Positions 39,986 to 50,022 of a DNA stretch of 64,000 nucleotides are shown here, one piece after another; within the stretch, counting starts at the first letter, position 1; every line of letters starts with the position of its first letter. The position numbers and the translations under genes are program-made. This stretch comes from JABWBR01 sp036741235 (lineage in GTDB: Bacteria; Bacteroidota; Bacteroidia; Chitinophagales; Saprospiraceae). The notes under the pieces were generated by a model. That model saw nothing but the letters and a program-made list of their open reading frames with translations. It did not search any database and was not told where the DNA came from. The stretch lies in contig DAINSQ010000005.1 of NCBI GenBank assembly GCA_036741235.1, forward strand, positions 8,159 through 72,158, given 5' to 3'.

Positions 39986-42568
39986 ATGTCATCTGATCAA
40001 CGAATCATTCCCGTCAATATTGAGGAACAAATGAAGTCGGCATACATTGACTACTCTATGTCAGTCATTGTATCGCGGGCATTGCCGGATGTTAGGGACG
40101 GGCTCAAACCGGTACATCGCCGAGTGCTTTACGGCATGTCGGAATTAGGGCTTGGCTACGGCAAAGCGCATAAAAAATCAGCCAGAATTGTGGGGGAGGT
40201 ATTGGGAAAATACCACCCGCACGGCGACGCCTCGGTTTACGATACGATGGTACGTATGGCTCAGGATTGGTCATTGCGCTATCCTTTGGTAGACGGCCAG
40301 GGCAACTTCGGTTCGATGGACGGCGACAGCCCGGCAGCAATGCGTTATACGGAGGCCCGGCTCAACCGCATTAGCGACGAAATGCTCGCCGATATTAACA
40401 AGGATACGGTTGATTTTACCCTCAATTTCGACGATTCACTCGAGGAGCCTACTGTGCTCCCCGCCAAATTGCCCAATCTGCTTGTCAACGGCGCCTCAGG
40501 TATCGCCGTGGGTATGGCTACCAATATGATGCCCCACAACCTCAGCGAGGTGGTCGACGGTATTGTAGCCACCGTTGATAACCCGGATATCACCATTGCC
40601 GAACTGATGGAGTTTATCAAAGCCCCCGATTTCCCCACAGGCGGTATTATCTACGATTATCAGGGTATCAAGGAGGCATTCCACACCGGTAGGGGCCGGG
40701 TGGTGGTGCGAGGCAGGGCCGAGATCCAGGATGACGGCGGCAGGGAGGTGATCATTATTACCGAAATTCCCTACCAGGTCAATAAAGCGTCGCTGGTCGC
40801 CAAAATAGCTGAACTGGTCAACGAAAAAAAGATCGAAGGCATTAGCGATGTGCGCGACGAATCGGATCGCAACGGCGTACGCGTCGTTGTGGAAATCAAA
40901 CGTGACGCCCTGGCCAATGTAGTACTCAGCCAACTCTATAAATATACGCCGCTGCAATCTTCCTACGGCGTCAACAATGTGGCGCTGGTCAACGGCCGCC
41001 CCATGACGCTGTCGCTCAAGGATATGATCACGGAATTCATAAAATTCCGCATCGAGGTCATTGTACGCCGTACCCGCTTCGATCTCAAAAAGGCGCTCTC
41101 GAGGGCTCATATCCTGGCAGGCCTGCTGATCGCGCTCGACTATATCGACGCCGTGATCGACCTGATCCGCGCCTCGAAAAACCCGGATGAGGCCCGCGAC
41201 GGCTTGATGCAGGGCGCTTTTATCAACGACCTCGATCTCTTTTGGGAAAAATTCCGCACGCTTATCGAAGAGGCCAGTACCGACGAATTTCCAGTTTTAG
41301 AAGGCCATGTGCTTTCTGAAGAACAGGCCAAGGCTATCCTGGAAATGCGCCTGCAACGCCTTACCGGCCTCGAACGCGATAAGATCAAAGAGGAATACGA
41401 CGAGATTCAACGTCGTATCCACGACCTGCGCGAAATCCTGGCCAGCGAAGCGCTGCAACGAGAGGTGGTTAAACAGGAATTACTTGATATTAAAGAAAAA
41501 TATGGCGACGCCCGCCGCACCGAGATCAGCTATTCGGATGGCGATATCAGCATCGAAGATCTGATCAAAGACGAGGATGTGGCCATTACGATTTCTCACC
41601 TGGGCTATATCAAGCGCACTCCGGTGGCGGAATACCGCACGCAAGGCAGGGGAGGACGCGGCTCGCAAGGCAGCAAAACGCGCGACGAAGATTTCATTGA
41701 GCACCTTTTTGTAGCTACCAATCACAATTATTTGCTGTTGTTTACCGAACAAGGCAAATGTTATTGGCTGCGCGTGTACGAAATTCCCGAGGCAAGCAAA
41801 ACATCCAGCGGCCGCGTAATCCAGAATATCCTGTCGCTGCCTAAAGATGACAAGATCAGGGCTTATATCATTGTCAAGGACCTTACAGACAAGGAGTTTA
41901 TCGACAACCACTATATTATGTTTTGTACCCGCCGAGGTATGGTCAAAAAGACGGCTGTCGAGGCATTTTCACGCCCCAGGGCAGGCGGCATTATTGCCAT
42001 TACAATCAACGAAGACGACCAACTGCTGGAAGCTCGTTTGACCGGTGGCGCCCATGAGATTTTTATCGCTACCCGCAATGGAAACGCTATTCGATTCAAC
42101 GAATCAAAAGTGCGCGCCATGGGCCGCTCTGCCGCCGGCGTGATCGGCGTTACGCTTAACGACGGCGGAAAAGACGAAGTAGTGGGCATGGTTTGCGTAG
42201 CGCCTGATGATAATACTTCGACTATTCTCGTCGTATCTGAAAAAGGAAACGGCAAGCGTTCGGAAGTAGACGACTACCGCCTCACCGGCCGCGGCGGCAA
42301 AGGCGTCAAAACAATGCAGGTAACAGATAAAACAGGCGCCGTTATCGCTATCAAATCAGTTAATGAAGACGACGACCTGATGATCACTACCAAGTCGGGT
42401 ATTATTATCCGAATGCCTGTCTCAGATATTCGTGTGATGGTCCGCGCTACCAAGTGCGTAAGGGTGATCCGACTCGACTACGACGAGGAGATCGCCGATG
42501 TTACCGTGCTTCAGCAAAGCCCCGAAGAAGAGGTCGCCGCTGAACCGGAAACAGCCCCTGAAGCCTGA
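39986..42568 (+). CDS. gyrA: DNA gyrase subunit A
   Basis: 860 residues. Standard order: N-terminal winged helix, then catalytic Tyr121 in AAMRYTEARL, tower and coiled coil, then six beta-pinwheel blades from ~520 with the GyrA-box region QGRGGRGSQG. The quinolone-resistance region reads HPHGDASVYDT: the E. coli Ser83 position is Ala82 and Asp87 is Asp86. With GyrB it introduces negative supercoils using ATP. The C-terminal tail is acidic (EEEVAAEPETAPEA). gyrB is not in the window. Confidence 0.97.
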   Translation: MSSDQRIIPVNIEEQMKSAYIDYSMSVIVSRALPDVRDGLKPVHRRVLYGMSELGLGYGKAHKKSARIVGEVLGKYHPHGDASVYDTMVRMAQDWSLRYPLVDGQGNFGSMDGDSPAAMRYTEARLNRISDEMLADINKDTVDFTLNFDDSLEEPTVLPAKLPNLLVNGASGIAVGMATNMMPHNLSEVVDGIVATVDNPDITIAELMEFIKAPDFPTGGIIYDYQGIKEAFHTGRGRVVVRGRAEIQDDGGREVIIITEIPYQVNKASLVAKIAELVNEKKIEGISDVRDESDRNGVRVVVEIKRDALANVVLSQLYKYTPLQSSYGVNNVALVNGRPMTLSLKDMITEFIKFRIEVIVRRTRFDLKKALSRAHILAGLLIALDYIDAVIDLIRASKNPDEARDGLMQGAFINDLDLFWEKFRTLIEEASTDEFPVLEGHVLSEEQAKAILEMRLQRLTGLERDKIKEEYDEIQRRIHDLREILASEALQREVVKQELLDIKEKYGDARRTEISYSDGDISIEDLIKDEDVAITISHLGYIKRTPVAEYRTQGRGGRGSQGSKTRDEDFIEHLFVATNHNYLLLFTEQGKCYWLRVYEIPEASKTSSGRVIQNILSLPKDDKIRAYIIVKDLTDKEFIDNHYIMFCTRRGMVKKTAVEAFSRPRAGGIIAITINEDDQLLEARLTGGAHEIFIATRNGNAIRFNESKVRAMGRSAAGVIGVTLNDGGKDEVVGMVCVAPDDNTSTILVVSEKGNGKRSEVDDYRLTGRGGKGVKTMQVTDKTGAVIAIKSVNEDDDLMITTKSGIIIRMPVSDIRVMVRATKCVRVIRLDYDEEIADVTVLQQSPEEEVAAEPETAPEA

Positions 42569-42670
42569 TTTTAACTAAATCTTGACATTGTTAACAACCT
42601 TTTTGATGTGTCATTTGCGTTTTATTACGTCAGATAATTTGTAATTAACTCTTTCATCAAACTCAGTATT

Positions 42671-44002
42671 ATGAAAAAATTAATCTTCGGCCTGTCGGTA
42701 ATGGTGTTGCTCTCGGGAGCGCTGACGGCACAAGAGGATGCCGAAAAAGCGCTAAAAACTGCGGGCAAAGCCATGGGGGCTTATAACCTGGATCCTGCAC
42801 AAAATAAATCCAAATTGCAGGAGGCTGTTACCGCTATTGATATCGCTGCTGAAGGGGCGGAAACCGGTAAACTTGTCAAAACCTGGCAGTTGAAAGGCGA
42901 GATCTACAACGAAATTGCCACCCAAATTGTGACGGTTCGCCAGTTAGGTATCGGCAAACTCGACGATCTTCCCAAAGTTAAACATCCCGCACTTCAGGCA
43001 AGCGGCGCTTTCCAGAAAGCGTTTGAACTTTCCGAGAAGAAATACGAGAAAAAGGATGCCCTCAAAGGCCTCCAGGTTGCGCAGTCTAACCTGTATAACC
43101 TCGGCATTTACGCCTATGAGGATAAAGACTACGCCCTGGCTTTCAATGATTTTCAAGAAGTGATTAAAGTGCACGACTTGCTCAAAGCCAACGGCGAGGC
43201 TAGTTCGCTAGATGCGGAAGGCACGCTCAATGATCAGATGTATATCACCGGCCTGGCCGGCCTGAATGCCGAGAAAGTTGCAGAAGCAAAACCTTATTTT
43301 GAAAAGCTCTACGCCGGCAATTATGACAAACCCGCCATCTATGAGGCGCTTTATAAGCTGAAAGCGGAAGAAAATATCGAAGAGGCTTATAAATACCTCG
43401 AAACGGGCCGCAAGAAGTATCCCGACGATATTTCACTGCTGTTTGCTGAAATTAACCATTACTTGCGCCTTAATAAACTCGACGAACTGATCGGCGAACT
43501 TAAAATGGCTATTGAAAAGGAACCCAATAATATTTCGCTGTATTCTACGCTCGGTAACGTATACGACAACCTCTACCAGCGTGAGTATGCAGCCGGCAAT
43601 ATTGCCAAGTCTGATGAATATTTCAATAGCGCCTTCGATTACTACAACCAGGCGTTGTCAAAAGACCCTACATTCCTGGATGCCATCTACAGTATCGGCG
43701 CCCTGTATTACAATAAAGCGGCTACGATGTCGAAGGAACTAAATACTCTGGCCAACGACTTGAGCAAAGAAGGCCAGAAGAAATACGACACGCTGCATAA
43801 GGAAATCGAAATGCAATTTGACAAGGCATTGCCTTATTTCCAAAAAGCAGAGTCGATGAATCCCAACGATGTCAATACGCTGATCGCTCTGAAGGAAATT
43901 TTTGCCCGCAAAGACGATTTCGAGAAATCCAACGAGTTTAAGAAGCGTTTTGAAGTGGTGAACGGCGGCGGCAAAAATGAGTCTTCTTATTTTAAGCAAT
44001 AA
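42671..44002 (+). CDS. Secreted tetratricopeptide-repeat protein
   Basis: 443 residues with a signal peptide (MKKLIFGLSVMVLLSGALTA). About six to eight degenerate TPRs follow, for example YAYEDKDYALAFNDFQEVIK, ISLYSTLGNVYDNLYQREYA, FLDAIYSIGALYYNKAATMS and a C-terminal NPNDVNTLIALKEIFARK. No enzymatic motif; probably a periplasmic scaffold or part of an outer-membrane assembly. It is a single gene between gyrA and a strong terminator. Confidence 0.85.
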   Translation: MKKLIFGLSVMVLLSGALTAQEDAEKALKTAGKAMGAYNLDPAQNKSKLQEAVTAIDIAAEGAETGKLVKTWQLKGEIYNEIATQIVTVRQLGIGKLDDLPKVKHPALQASGAFQKAFELSEKKYEKKDALKGLQVAQSNLYNLGIYAYEDKDYALAFNDFQEVIKVHDLLKANGEASSLDAEGTLNDQMYITGLAGLNAEKVAEAKPYFEKLYAGNYDKPAIYEALYKLKAEENIEEAYKYLETGRKKYPDDISLLFAEINHYLRLNKLDELIGELKMAIEKEPNNISLYSTLGNVYDNLYQREYAAGNIAKSDEYFNSAFDYYNQALSKDPTFLDAIYSIGALYYNKAATMSKELNTLANDLSKEGQKKYDTLHKEIEMQFDKALPYFQKAESMNPNDVNTLIALKEIFARKDDFEKSNEFKKRFEVVNGGGKNESSYFKQ

Positions 44003-44028
44003 TAAGACAGGATAGCACTGCTACCCCG

Positions 44029-44067
44029 GCGTCCCAACTATACCGCATAGTTGGGACGCTTTTTTTT
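44029..44067 (+). terminator. Intrinsic terminator after the TPR gene
   Basis: GCGTCCCAACTAT (44029-44041) and ATAGTTGGGACGC (44047-44059) form a perfect 13-bp stem with a 5-nt loop, followed by eight T. The strongest terminator in the window. Confidence 0.95.
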
Positions 44068-44112
44068 GAACCATCCGCCCGCCCCGCTGTTTTGTCAGCA
44101 CATTGAACCGGT

Positions 44113-45429
44113 ATGGAAAACGGAATTGCTATTTTTTGGTTTCGCCGCGATTTGCGGCTACACGATAATGCAGGCCTCTATCACGCCCTGTCATCAGGCC
44201 ATCCCGTTTTGCCGCTTTTTGTTTTTGATACTAATATTCTCGGCCAACTTGAGGATTGCCGCGACGCCAGAGTGAGTTTTATTCATCAGGAAATTACGGT
44301 GCTCGATGAGCAATTGCGCCGGCTGGGTTGCGCTATGCTGGTGAAATACGGCGACCCGGCAGAGGTGTGGCGACAATTGTTGCAAACCTACCGGGTGAAG
44401 GCCGTCTATGCCAACCACGACTATGAAACCTATGCCATTGAACGCGACCGGCAAGCGGCAGAGTTGTTCAAAGCGCAGCATATCGCATTTCATACGTACA
44501 AAGATCACGTCATTTTTGAAAAAGATGAAGTAGTGAAAGACGACGGCGGTCCATATACCGTCTTTACCCCCTACAGCCGCAAATGGCGCGCCAGACTGGC
44601 CACCCACCCCGAAGCGCTGAAACCTTATGACACGGAACCGCTGTTCGAGCGCTTTGTCAAACAACCCGCCGTACCGCCGATACCCCCCTTGTCAGATATG
44701 GGGTTTGAACTTTCAAATATGCCCATACCGGGTAAAACGGTGAGTCGCGCACTAATCAAAAATTACGACAAAACAAGGGATATACCAGGTATTCCGGGCA
44801 CTTCGCGCCTGGGTATACATTTTCGCTTCGGTACTATCAGTATCAGGGAAAAAGCGCGCCATGCCCTTGAATTAAACCAGGTATACGTCAACGAACTGAT
44901 TTGGCGGGACTTTTATGCGCAGATATTATTTCATTTTCCGCGAGTGGAAACCCAGGCCTTTCGACCGGAATACGACCAGATTCAATGGCGCAACGACCCC
45001 GGGGAATTTGAGCGTTGGTGTGAGGGTCGTACCGGCTATCCCATTGTTGATGCCGGTATGCGGGAGCTCAACGCTACGGGGTATATGCACAACCGCGTTC
45101 GTATGATCGTCGCTAGTTTCCTGACCAAGCACCTGTTGATCGACTGGCGCTGGGGCGAAGCCTATTTTGCTTCAAAACTGCTGGATTTCGATTTGGCGAG
45201 TAACAACGGCGGTTGGCAATGGGCGGCAGGCTGTGGCACCGATGCAGCGCCATATTTCAGGGTATTCAACCCCACGGCACAACAGCAGAAATTTGACAAA
45301 GACTTTCTTTATATCAAAAAATGGGCGCCGGAGTGGGGGAGTGCCGCCTATCCCGAGCCAATGGTCGACCATCAGCTTGCACGGGTACGCTGTCTTGAAA
45401 CCTACAAAGCAGCGCTTAGTCGCCGGTGA
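44113..45429 (+). CDS. phr: Deoxyribodipyrimidine photolyase (class I cryptochrome/photolyase family)
   Basis: 438 residues. The N-terminal alpha/beta antenna domain starts IFWFRRDLRLHDNAGL. The C-terminal FAD domain has IWRDFYAQILFHFPRVE, GRTGYPIVDAGMRELNATGY and the Trp-rich FDLASNNGGWQWAAG block used in electron transfer to FAD. It repairs cyclobutane pyrimidine dimers using blue light. Slightly shorter than E. coli PhrB (472). The last 28 nt overlap the 3' end of coaE on the other strand. Confidence 0.95.
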   Translation: MENGIAIFWFRRDLRLHDNAGLYHALSSGHPVLPLFVFDTNILGQLEDCRDARVSFIHQEITVLDEQLRRLGCAMLVKYGDPAEVWRQLLQTYRVKAVYANHDYETYAIERDRQAAELFKAQHIAFHTYKDHVIFEKDEVVKDDGGPYTVFTPYSRKWRARLATHPEALKPYDTEPLFERFVKQPAVPPIPPLSDMGFELSNMPIPGKTVSRALIKNYDKTRDIPGIPGTSRLGIHFRFGTISIREKARHALELNQVYVNELIWRDFYAQILFHFPRVETQAFRPEYDQIQWRNDPGEFERWCEGRTGYPIVDAGMRELNATGYMHNRVRMIVASFLTKHLLIDWRWGEAYFASKLLDFDLASNNGGWQWAAGCGTDAAPYFRVFNPTAQQQKFDKDFLYIKKWAPEWGSAAYPEPMVDHQLARVRCLETYKAALSRR

Positions 45430-45992
45430 ATAGCCATCACCTGCTCGATAAGCGAATGTTGACCATCATTGAAAATCACATAATCCGCCAGGGCTACCTT
45501 TTCCTCCTCCGGCATTTGCTGTCTTATCCTTGCCTCTACTTCCTCCTCCGTACTGTTATCGCGGGCTACCACGCGTTGTATGCGCAGTTCCAATGGCGCA
45601 GTCACAACGATCATCGCGTTAAGCAGCCGGTATCCTCCGCTTTCGTAAAGTAACGCGGCTTCTTTCAGCGCATAAGGAACATTTTCTTGTTGTCTAAACC
45701 AGTTTTCGCCATCTTCAAAAACGGCGGGATGCACTACAGCATTAAGTTGCTGGAGCAAATCGCGATTATTAAAAGCTTTTTCCGCCAGGAACTTCCGGTT
45801 TAAGGTTCCTTCCGGCGTATAGGCTTCCGCTCCAAAAAGCGCCTTGATATCGGTCATTAGCTTTTTGTTGTGGCTCATGAGCCATTTGGCCCGCTCGTCG
45901 GCGTAATAAACGGGTATGCCCAGCGTCTCAAATATGCGACAAACAGTAGTTTTTCCACTACCTATACCGCCGGTGATGCCGATTTTTTTCAT
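45402..45992 (-). CDS. coaE: Dephospho-CoA kinase
   Basis: 196 residues. P-loop GITGGIGSGKTTVCRIF at 5-21, then VYYADERAKWLM (substrate-binding Asp), LLYESGGYRLLNAMIVVTAP and the Arg-rich lid TAPLELRIQRVVARD. It phosphorylates dephospho-CoA to CoA in the last step of CoA synthesis. Its 3' end runs 28 nt into phr in the opposite direction, so the two transcripts are complementary there. Confidence 0.96.
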   Translation of the reverse strand: MKKIGITGGIGSGKTTVCRIFETLGIPVYYADERAKWLMSHNKKLMTDIKALFGAEAYTPEGTLNRKFLAEKAFNNRDLLQQLNAVVHPAVFEDGENWFRQQENVPYALKEAALLYESGGYRLLNAMIVVTAPLELRIQRVVARDNSTEEEVEARIRQQMPEEEKVALADYVIFNDGQHSLIEQVMAIHRRLSAAL

Positions 45993-46158
45993 GATCGATT
46001 TTTGTTTAAGACGGTTTAAATTTAAGAACTGAAATGGAGAATGAGGGGGAAATGTGACGGTATCCTCTTGTCACTTTCCGACATTTACGATCTTTTTTGG
46101 CTCACATATCGGGGGCATTCCCTATTTTCAGCACGAAAATTTAAAAACACCATATCTT

Positions 46159-48474
46159 ATGAAGAAAAGTCTACTTATCCTGTTGACCTGCCTGGCTAGT
46201 TTCGCGGCCTGGTCCCAACCCAATACCTATTGGAGCGAGGATTTTGCCGACGGGCCCAAGGGCTGGACGGTAAACACCCCGCTCTGCGGCTCTTTCAGCG
46301 GGGGGCTGATTGGTAAATGGACGCTTTCCAGCGCAACTTTCGACGGAGATCCGATTACCGACTTGGCAGCCGAAATGATCGTATCTACGGGTTCGGTGTA
46401 TTCTGCCCGGATATGGGTCGGCGGCGAGGAAAACCTCGTACAGTCGCGTTATACCGTGGCCGGCGATATTTTTCAAAGCTCGCTGACGGGCGTGACGCTC
46501 ACCATCGGCGCGCCTGCTTTTACGGGTACCGTGACCGAAACCACCTGGTTTACCAGTCTGACAGTAGATCAAAGCATCCTGGACGGCTGGGGCGGTACGG
46601 CGCTTGGCCTGGGCAACCCCACCGCTGTGGCCAACGGCAACTCGCTGACGGTGACCAGCGCCGACGGATTGACGGTGCTCAACTACACCAAATCGTCGAA
46701 CTGCGGCGACTTGTGGCTGTTCCACCACCGCGGCAACGTAGGCGCCGCCTTTACCGCCGCCGATAACCTGGCCATTAATTCGCCTACCGTGATGAACGGC
46801 GCAATGGTGATCAACGCCGACTTTTATACAACGGGGGGCACCGCAGCTCCGGCGCAGCCTTATCCGCAGTATATCAGCGAATTGATCACGCCGGTCATCG
46901 ACCTGTCGGGCGTTACCGACGCCGTATCGCTGCGCTTCAACCAGTTGGTGCGCATCCTCAACGTGCCCACCGATGCGCCGCAGGACGACCAGGGTAACCG
47001 CATGCGCACCTCGATTTCGGTGAGCTTCGACGGCGGCACCACCTGGGAAACGCCATTCAACGCCAACCCGGGCCTACAGCCGGCAACGGGCTCCAACCCG
47101 ATCCCGGCGCTCAACAACGTACGCGAAATTCCGCTTGTCGGACTACAAGGCCAATCCAATGTCCGTATCAAGTTTACCTGGGCCGCCGACTTCTACTACT
47201 GGGTACTCGACGATGTCGCTATCGTAGACCGCGTGCCTTACGACATGAAAGTCAACCGCAATTTCTTCGCCATTATGCCCAACGCCGTAACGCCTGCCAG
47301 CCAGACGGAGCCCGTGAGCTTCCTGGCCGATATTCAGAACGACGGCGGCAGGACGGCCACCAACGTTCAGCTGAACCTGACAATCAAAAACAGCGGCACC
47401 GGCGAAACTATCTACGACGATACCAACTTCTACGGCAATATCACGCCTGATTCGTTGGCCGAAAACGTATTTTTCCAGGAGTCTATCAACCCCGATTTGC
47501 TGGTCCCCGGCAACTATGTGGGCAATTACCGCGTGACGCTGGACTCTACCGACAACGTGCCCGGCAATAACGTCATTGGCTGGCGTTTTGCCGTATCGGA
47601 TACCACATTCGCCAAAGAATTCGGCTATACCCGCAACGTTGCCCCCAGCGGCGAAAACAGCTATATGCTGGGCAACTGCTTCCATACGCCCAATGGCGAT
47701 GGCTGGTATGCCCGCTATGTCTCTTTCGGCGTATCGAATGCCAACCAGTTGACAGGCAGATCAGTCTCTACGTACATTTACAAATGGGACGGCGACACCG
47801 ACGGCAATGGCCGCGCCAACCCCGACGAATATGGACAGGGACCGCTGCTGTTTAACTCTTATACCTTTGACGGAACTGAAAGCAATCAGATTATCACCAT
47901 TCCTATCGACCTCGACGGCCAAACTTTGCCGCTTGAAGACGATGCTTATTACCTGGTGATGGTACATTACGTGGCTGACGGCGATCAGCGTTGCTTTATG
48001 CTGGCCAGCGATACGATTGACTACAGCGCTATGAATTTCATCTCCGATTCGCTGCAGCAATCGCGTTATGCCACAATGGTAGGCCTTGGTCAGGAAGTTA
48101 GTCCCGACTTTTTCACTGCCGGCTTCGGCCTCGACCTGCAGTCGGTTGTTCGCCTGCATATCGGCAATAACCCCGATATCGACGGACCGGCCATCGTAGG
48201 CGTAAATGAAGCTATCGTAAAGGAGACATTCGCCCGCGTGTTCCCCAACCCGGCTAGCGAGTCTTTTAACGTACAACTGGAACTTGAACGGGCCAGCGAT
48301 GTGCGGGTGACGATCAGCGACCGCACCGGCAGGACACTACACGTGCGGCAATTGCAAAATCTGCAAAATGAAACGCTTACGTTTGATACTACCAACCTGC
48401 CTTCGGGGCAGTATTATGTCCGTATCAGCACTGACCTTGGCACAAATGTGAAACCGCTGGTAATTGCCAGGTAG
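46159..48474 (+). CDS. Large secreted protein with T9SS sorting domain
   Basis: 771 residues from ATG 46159, the start of a signal peptide (MKKSLLILLTCLASFAAWSQ). The next ~330 residues are strand-rich (WSEDFADGPKGWTVNTP opening, typical of jelly-roll surface modules). A region with Ig-like features follows around DIQNDGGRTATNVQLNLT. The C-terminal ~85 residues (VFPNPASESFNVQLEL ... GQYYVRIST) are a type A T9SS sorting domain. No catalytic motif. The codon choice is markedly GC-rich at third positions for much of the gene, which suggests high expression. A strong hairpin follows. Confidence 0.92.
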   Translation: MKKSLLILLTCLASFAAWSQPNTYWSEDFADGPKGWTVNTPLCGSFSGGLIGKWTLSSATFDGDPITDLAAEMIVSTGSVYSARIWVGGEENLVQSRYTVAGDIFQSSLTGVTLTIGAPAFTGTVTETTWFTSLTVDQSILDGWGGTALGLGNPTAVANGNSLTVTSADGLTVLNYTKSSNCGDLWLFHHRGNVGAAFTAADNLAINSPTVMNGAMVINADFYTTGGTAAPAQPYPQYISELITPVIDLSGVTDAVSLRFNQLVRILNVPTDAPQDDQGNRMRTSISVSFDGGTTWETPFNANPGLQPATGSNPIPALNNVREIPLVGLQGQSNVRIKFTWAADFYYWVLDDVAIVDRVPYDMKVNRNFFAIMPNAVTPASQTEPVSFLADIQNDGGRTATNVQLNLTIKNSGTGETIYDDTNFYGNITPDSLAENVFFQESINPDLLVPGNYVGNYRVTLDSTDNVPGNNVIGWRFAVSDTTFAKEFGYTRNVAPSGENSYMLGNCFHTPNGDGWYARYVSFGVSNANQLTGRSVSTYIYKWDGDTDGNGRANPDEYGQGPLLFNSYTFDGTESNQIITIPIDLDGQTLPLEDDAYYLVMVHYVADGDQRCFMLASDTIDYSAMNFISDSLQQSRYATMVGLGQEVSPDFFTAGFGLDLQSVVRLHIGNNPDIDGPAIVGVNEAIVKETFARVFPNPASESFNVQLELERASDVRVTISDRTGRTLHVRQLQNLQNETLTFDTTNLPSGQYYVRISTDLGTNVKPLVIAR

Positions 48475-48512
48475 GTGACAAGATGACGCGTTATAAATAG
48501 AATTGTATAAAT

Positions 48513-48549
48513 AAATGGCTGTCATTGAAAAATCAGTGACAGCCATTTT
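48513..48549 (+). terminator. Terminator hairpin after the T9SS protein
   Basis: AAATGGCTGTCA (48513-48524) and TGACAGCCATTT (48537-48548) form a perfect 12-bp stem with a 12-nt loop. The 48550-48670 stretch after it holds no gene; its right end (CATCAGCAATCAGCACATCA) resembles the 10.8 kb array. Confidence 0.8.
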
Positions 48550-48670
48550 AATATAGAAAACTAAAACTATGTAGTCTAAATCGTTGCTATTTGCTAATGA
48601 ATACAATCAGCATCCCGAGCTCCTTCCGGTCGGTACGGGACTCCTTTCGGTCGCATCAGCAATCAGCACA

Positions 48671-49936
48671 TCACATATTCCCAATCAACTCCGTACCAAA
48701 CTCCGAGCACTTCAACAGCGTAGCGCCCTCCATGAGGCGGTGGAAATCGTAAGTCACGCGTTTTTTGCCGATAGCGGCATTCATCGCCTTCACGATCAGG
48801 TCGGCGGCTTCTTTCCAGCCCATATAGCGGAACATCATCTCGCCGGAGAGGATCACCGAGCTGGGGTTCACCTTATCCAGACCTGCGTATTTGGGGGCGG
48901 TGCCGTGCGTAGCTTCGAAAATAGCGCAGCCGTTGGTATAGTTGATATTGGCGCCGGGTGCGATACCGATACCGCCCACCTGAGCGGCCAGGGCGTCGGA
49001 AATATAGTCGCCGTTGAGGTTGAGCGTAGCGATTACGCTGTACTCTGATGGGCGGGTGAGGATCTGCTGGAGGAAAGCGTCGGCGATGACATCTTTGATC
49101 AGCAGCGCGCCGCGGCCGAGGGCTTCCTTTTGGGCGGCATCAGCGGCATCCTGGCCTTGCTGGGCGGCGATGCGGTCGTATTGAGCCCAGGTAAACACCT
49201 TGTCGCCGTATTCGCGTTCGGCCATAGCGTAGCCCCACTCTTTAAATTTGCCCTCGGTATATTTCATAATATTGCCCTTGTGTACCAGGGTTACCGAAGG
49301 TTTGTTATTGTCGAGGGCGTAGTCGATAGCCGCGCGCGCCAGTCGCTCGGTACCTTCAATAGATACCGGTTTGATGCCCAGCGATACCGTATTGGGGAAA
49401 CGGATGGATTTCACGCCCATCTCATTGATGAGGAACTGCTTGAGTTTGTCGAGTTCGGCGGTGCCGTGCAGGTATTCGATGCCGGCGTAGATGTCTTCCG
49501 TATTTTCGCGGAAGATGATCATATCCACCTGTTCGGGTTGCTTAACCGGCGAGGGCACGCCGTCGAAATACTGAACCGGGCGTACGCAGGCGTACAGATC
49601 GAGGCGCTGGCGGAGGGCCACGTTGAGCGAGCGGATGCCGCCGCCGACGGGCGTAGTGAGCGGACCTTTGATAGCGACCAGGTGTTCTTCGATCACGTCG
49701 AGGGTTTCCTGGGGCAGCCATTCGCCGGTGGTGTCGAAAGCTTTTTGTCCGGCGAGGACTTCCCGCCAGTGGATTTTGCGTTTGCCGCCATAGGCTTTTT
49801 CTACGGCTGCATCCAATACGCGCACCGAAGCAGCCCAAATATCGGGGCCGGTGCCGTCGCCTTCAATAAAAGGAATGATTGGCTCGTCGGGTACCTGTAA
49901 TTTCCCGTTTGCAATCGTTACTTTTGCTCCGCTCAT
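48671..49936 (-). CDS. icd: Isocitrate dehydrogenase (NADP+)
   Basis: 421 residues, the E. coli-type homodimeric length. GGIRSLNVALRQRLDLYACVRP contains the substrate-binding Ser and Arg. Lys and Tyr in GTAPKYAGLDKVNPSS match the E. coli Lys344/Tyr345 pair that selects NADP+. VTLVHKGNIMKYTEG and NLNGDYISDALAAQVGG are further blocks. It oxidatively decarboxylates isocitrate to 2-oxoglutarate in the TCA cycle. A single gene with a visible -7 box. Confidence 0.97.
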   Translation of the reverse strand: MSGAKVTIANGKLQVPDEPIIPFIEGDGTGPDIWAASVRVLDAAVEKAYGGKRKIHWREVLAGQKAFDTTGEWLPQETLDVIEEHLVAIKGPLTTPVGGGIRSLNVALRQRLDLYACVRPVQYFDGVPSPVKQPEQVDMIIFRENTEDIYAGIEYLHGTAELDKLKQFLINEMGVKSIRFPNTVSLGIKPVSIEGTERLARAAIDYALDNNKPSVTLVHKGNIMKYTEGKFKEWGYAMAEREYGDKVFTWAQYDRIAAQQGQDAADAAQKEALGRGALLIKDVIADAFLQQILTRPSEYSVIATLNLNGDYISDALAAQVGGIGIAPGANINYTNGCAIFEATHGTAPKYAGLDKVNPSSVILSGEMMFRYMGWKEAADLIVKAMNAAIGKKRVTYDFHRLMEGATLLKCSEFGTELIGNM

Positions 49937-49978
49937 ATTTTTTAGTTATTTTGTTATCAACTTTTTTGAAAAGCCGCA

Positions 49979-49986
49979 CAAAGGTA
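49979..49986 (-). promoter_or_regulatory. -7 box (TACCTTTG) of icd
   Basis: Exact TAnnTTTG match reading leftward, 42 nt before the icd ATG at 49936. Confidence 0.6.
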
Positions 49987-50022
49987 AGTTCTTTTTGTGT
50001 AAAAAATAACTGTCGGAGGCTT

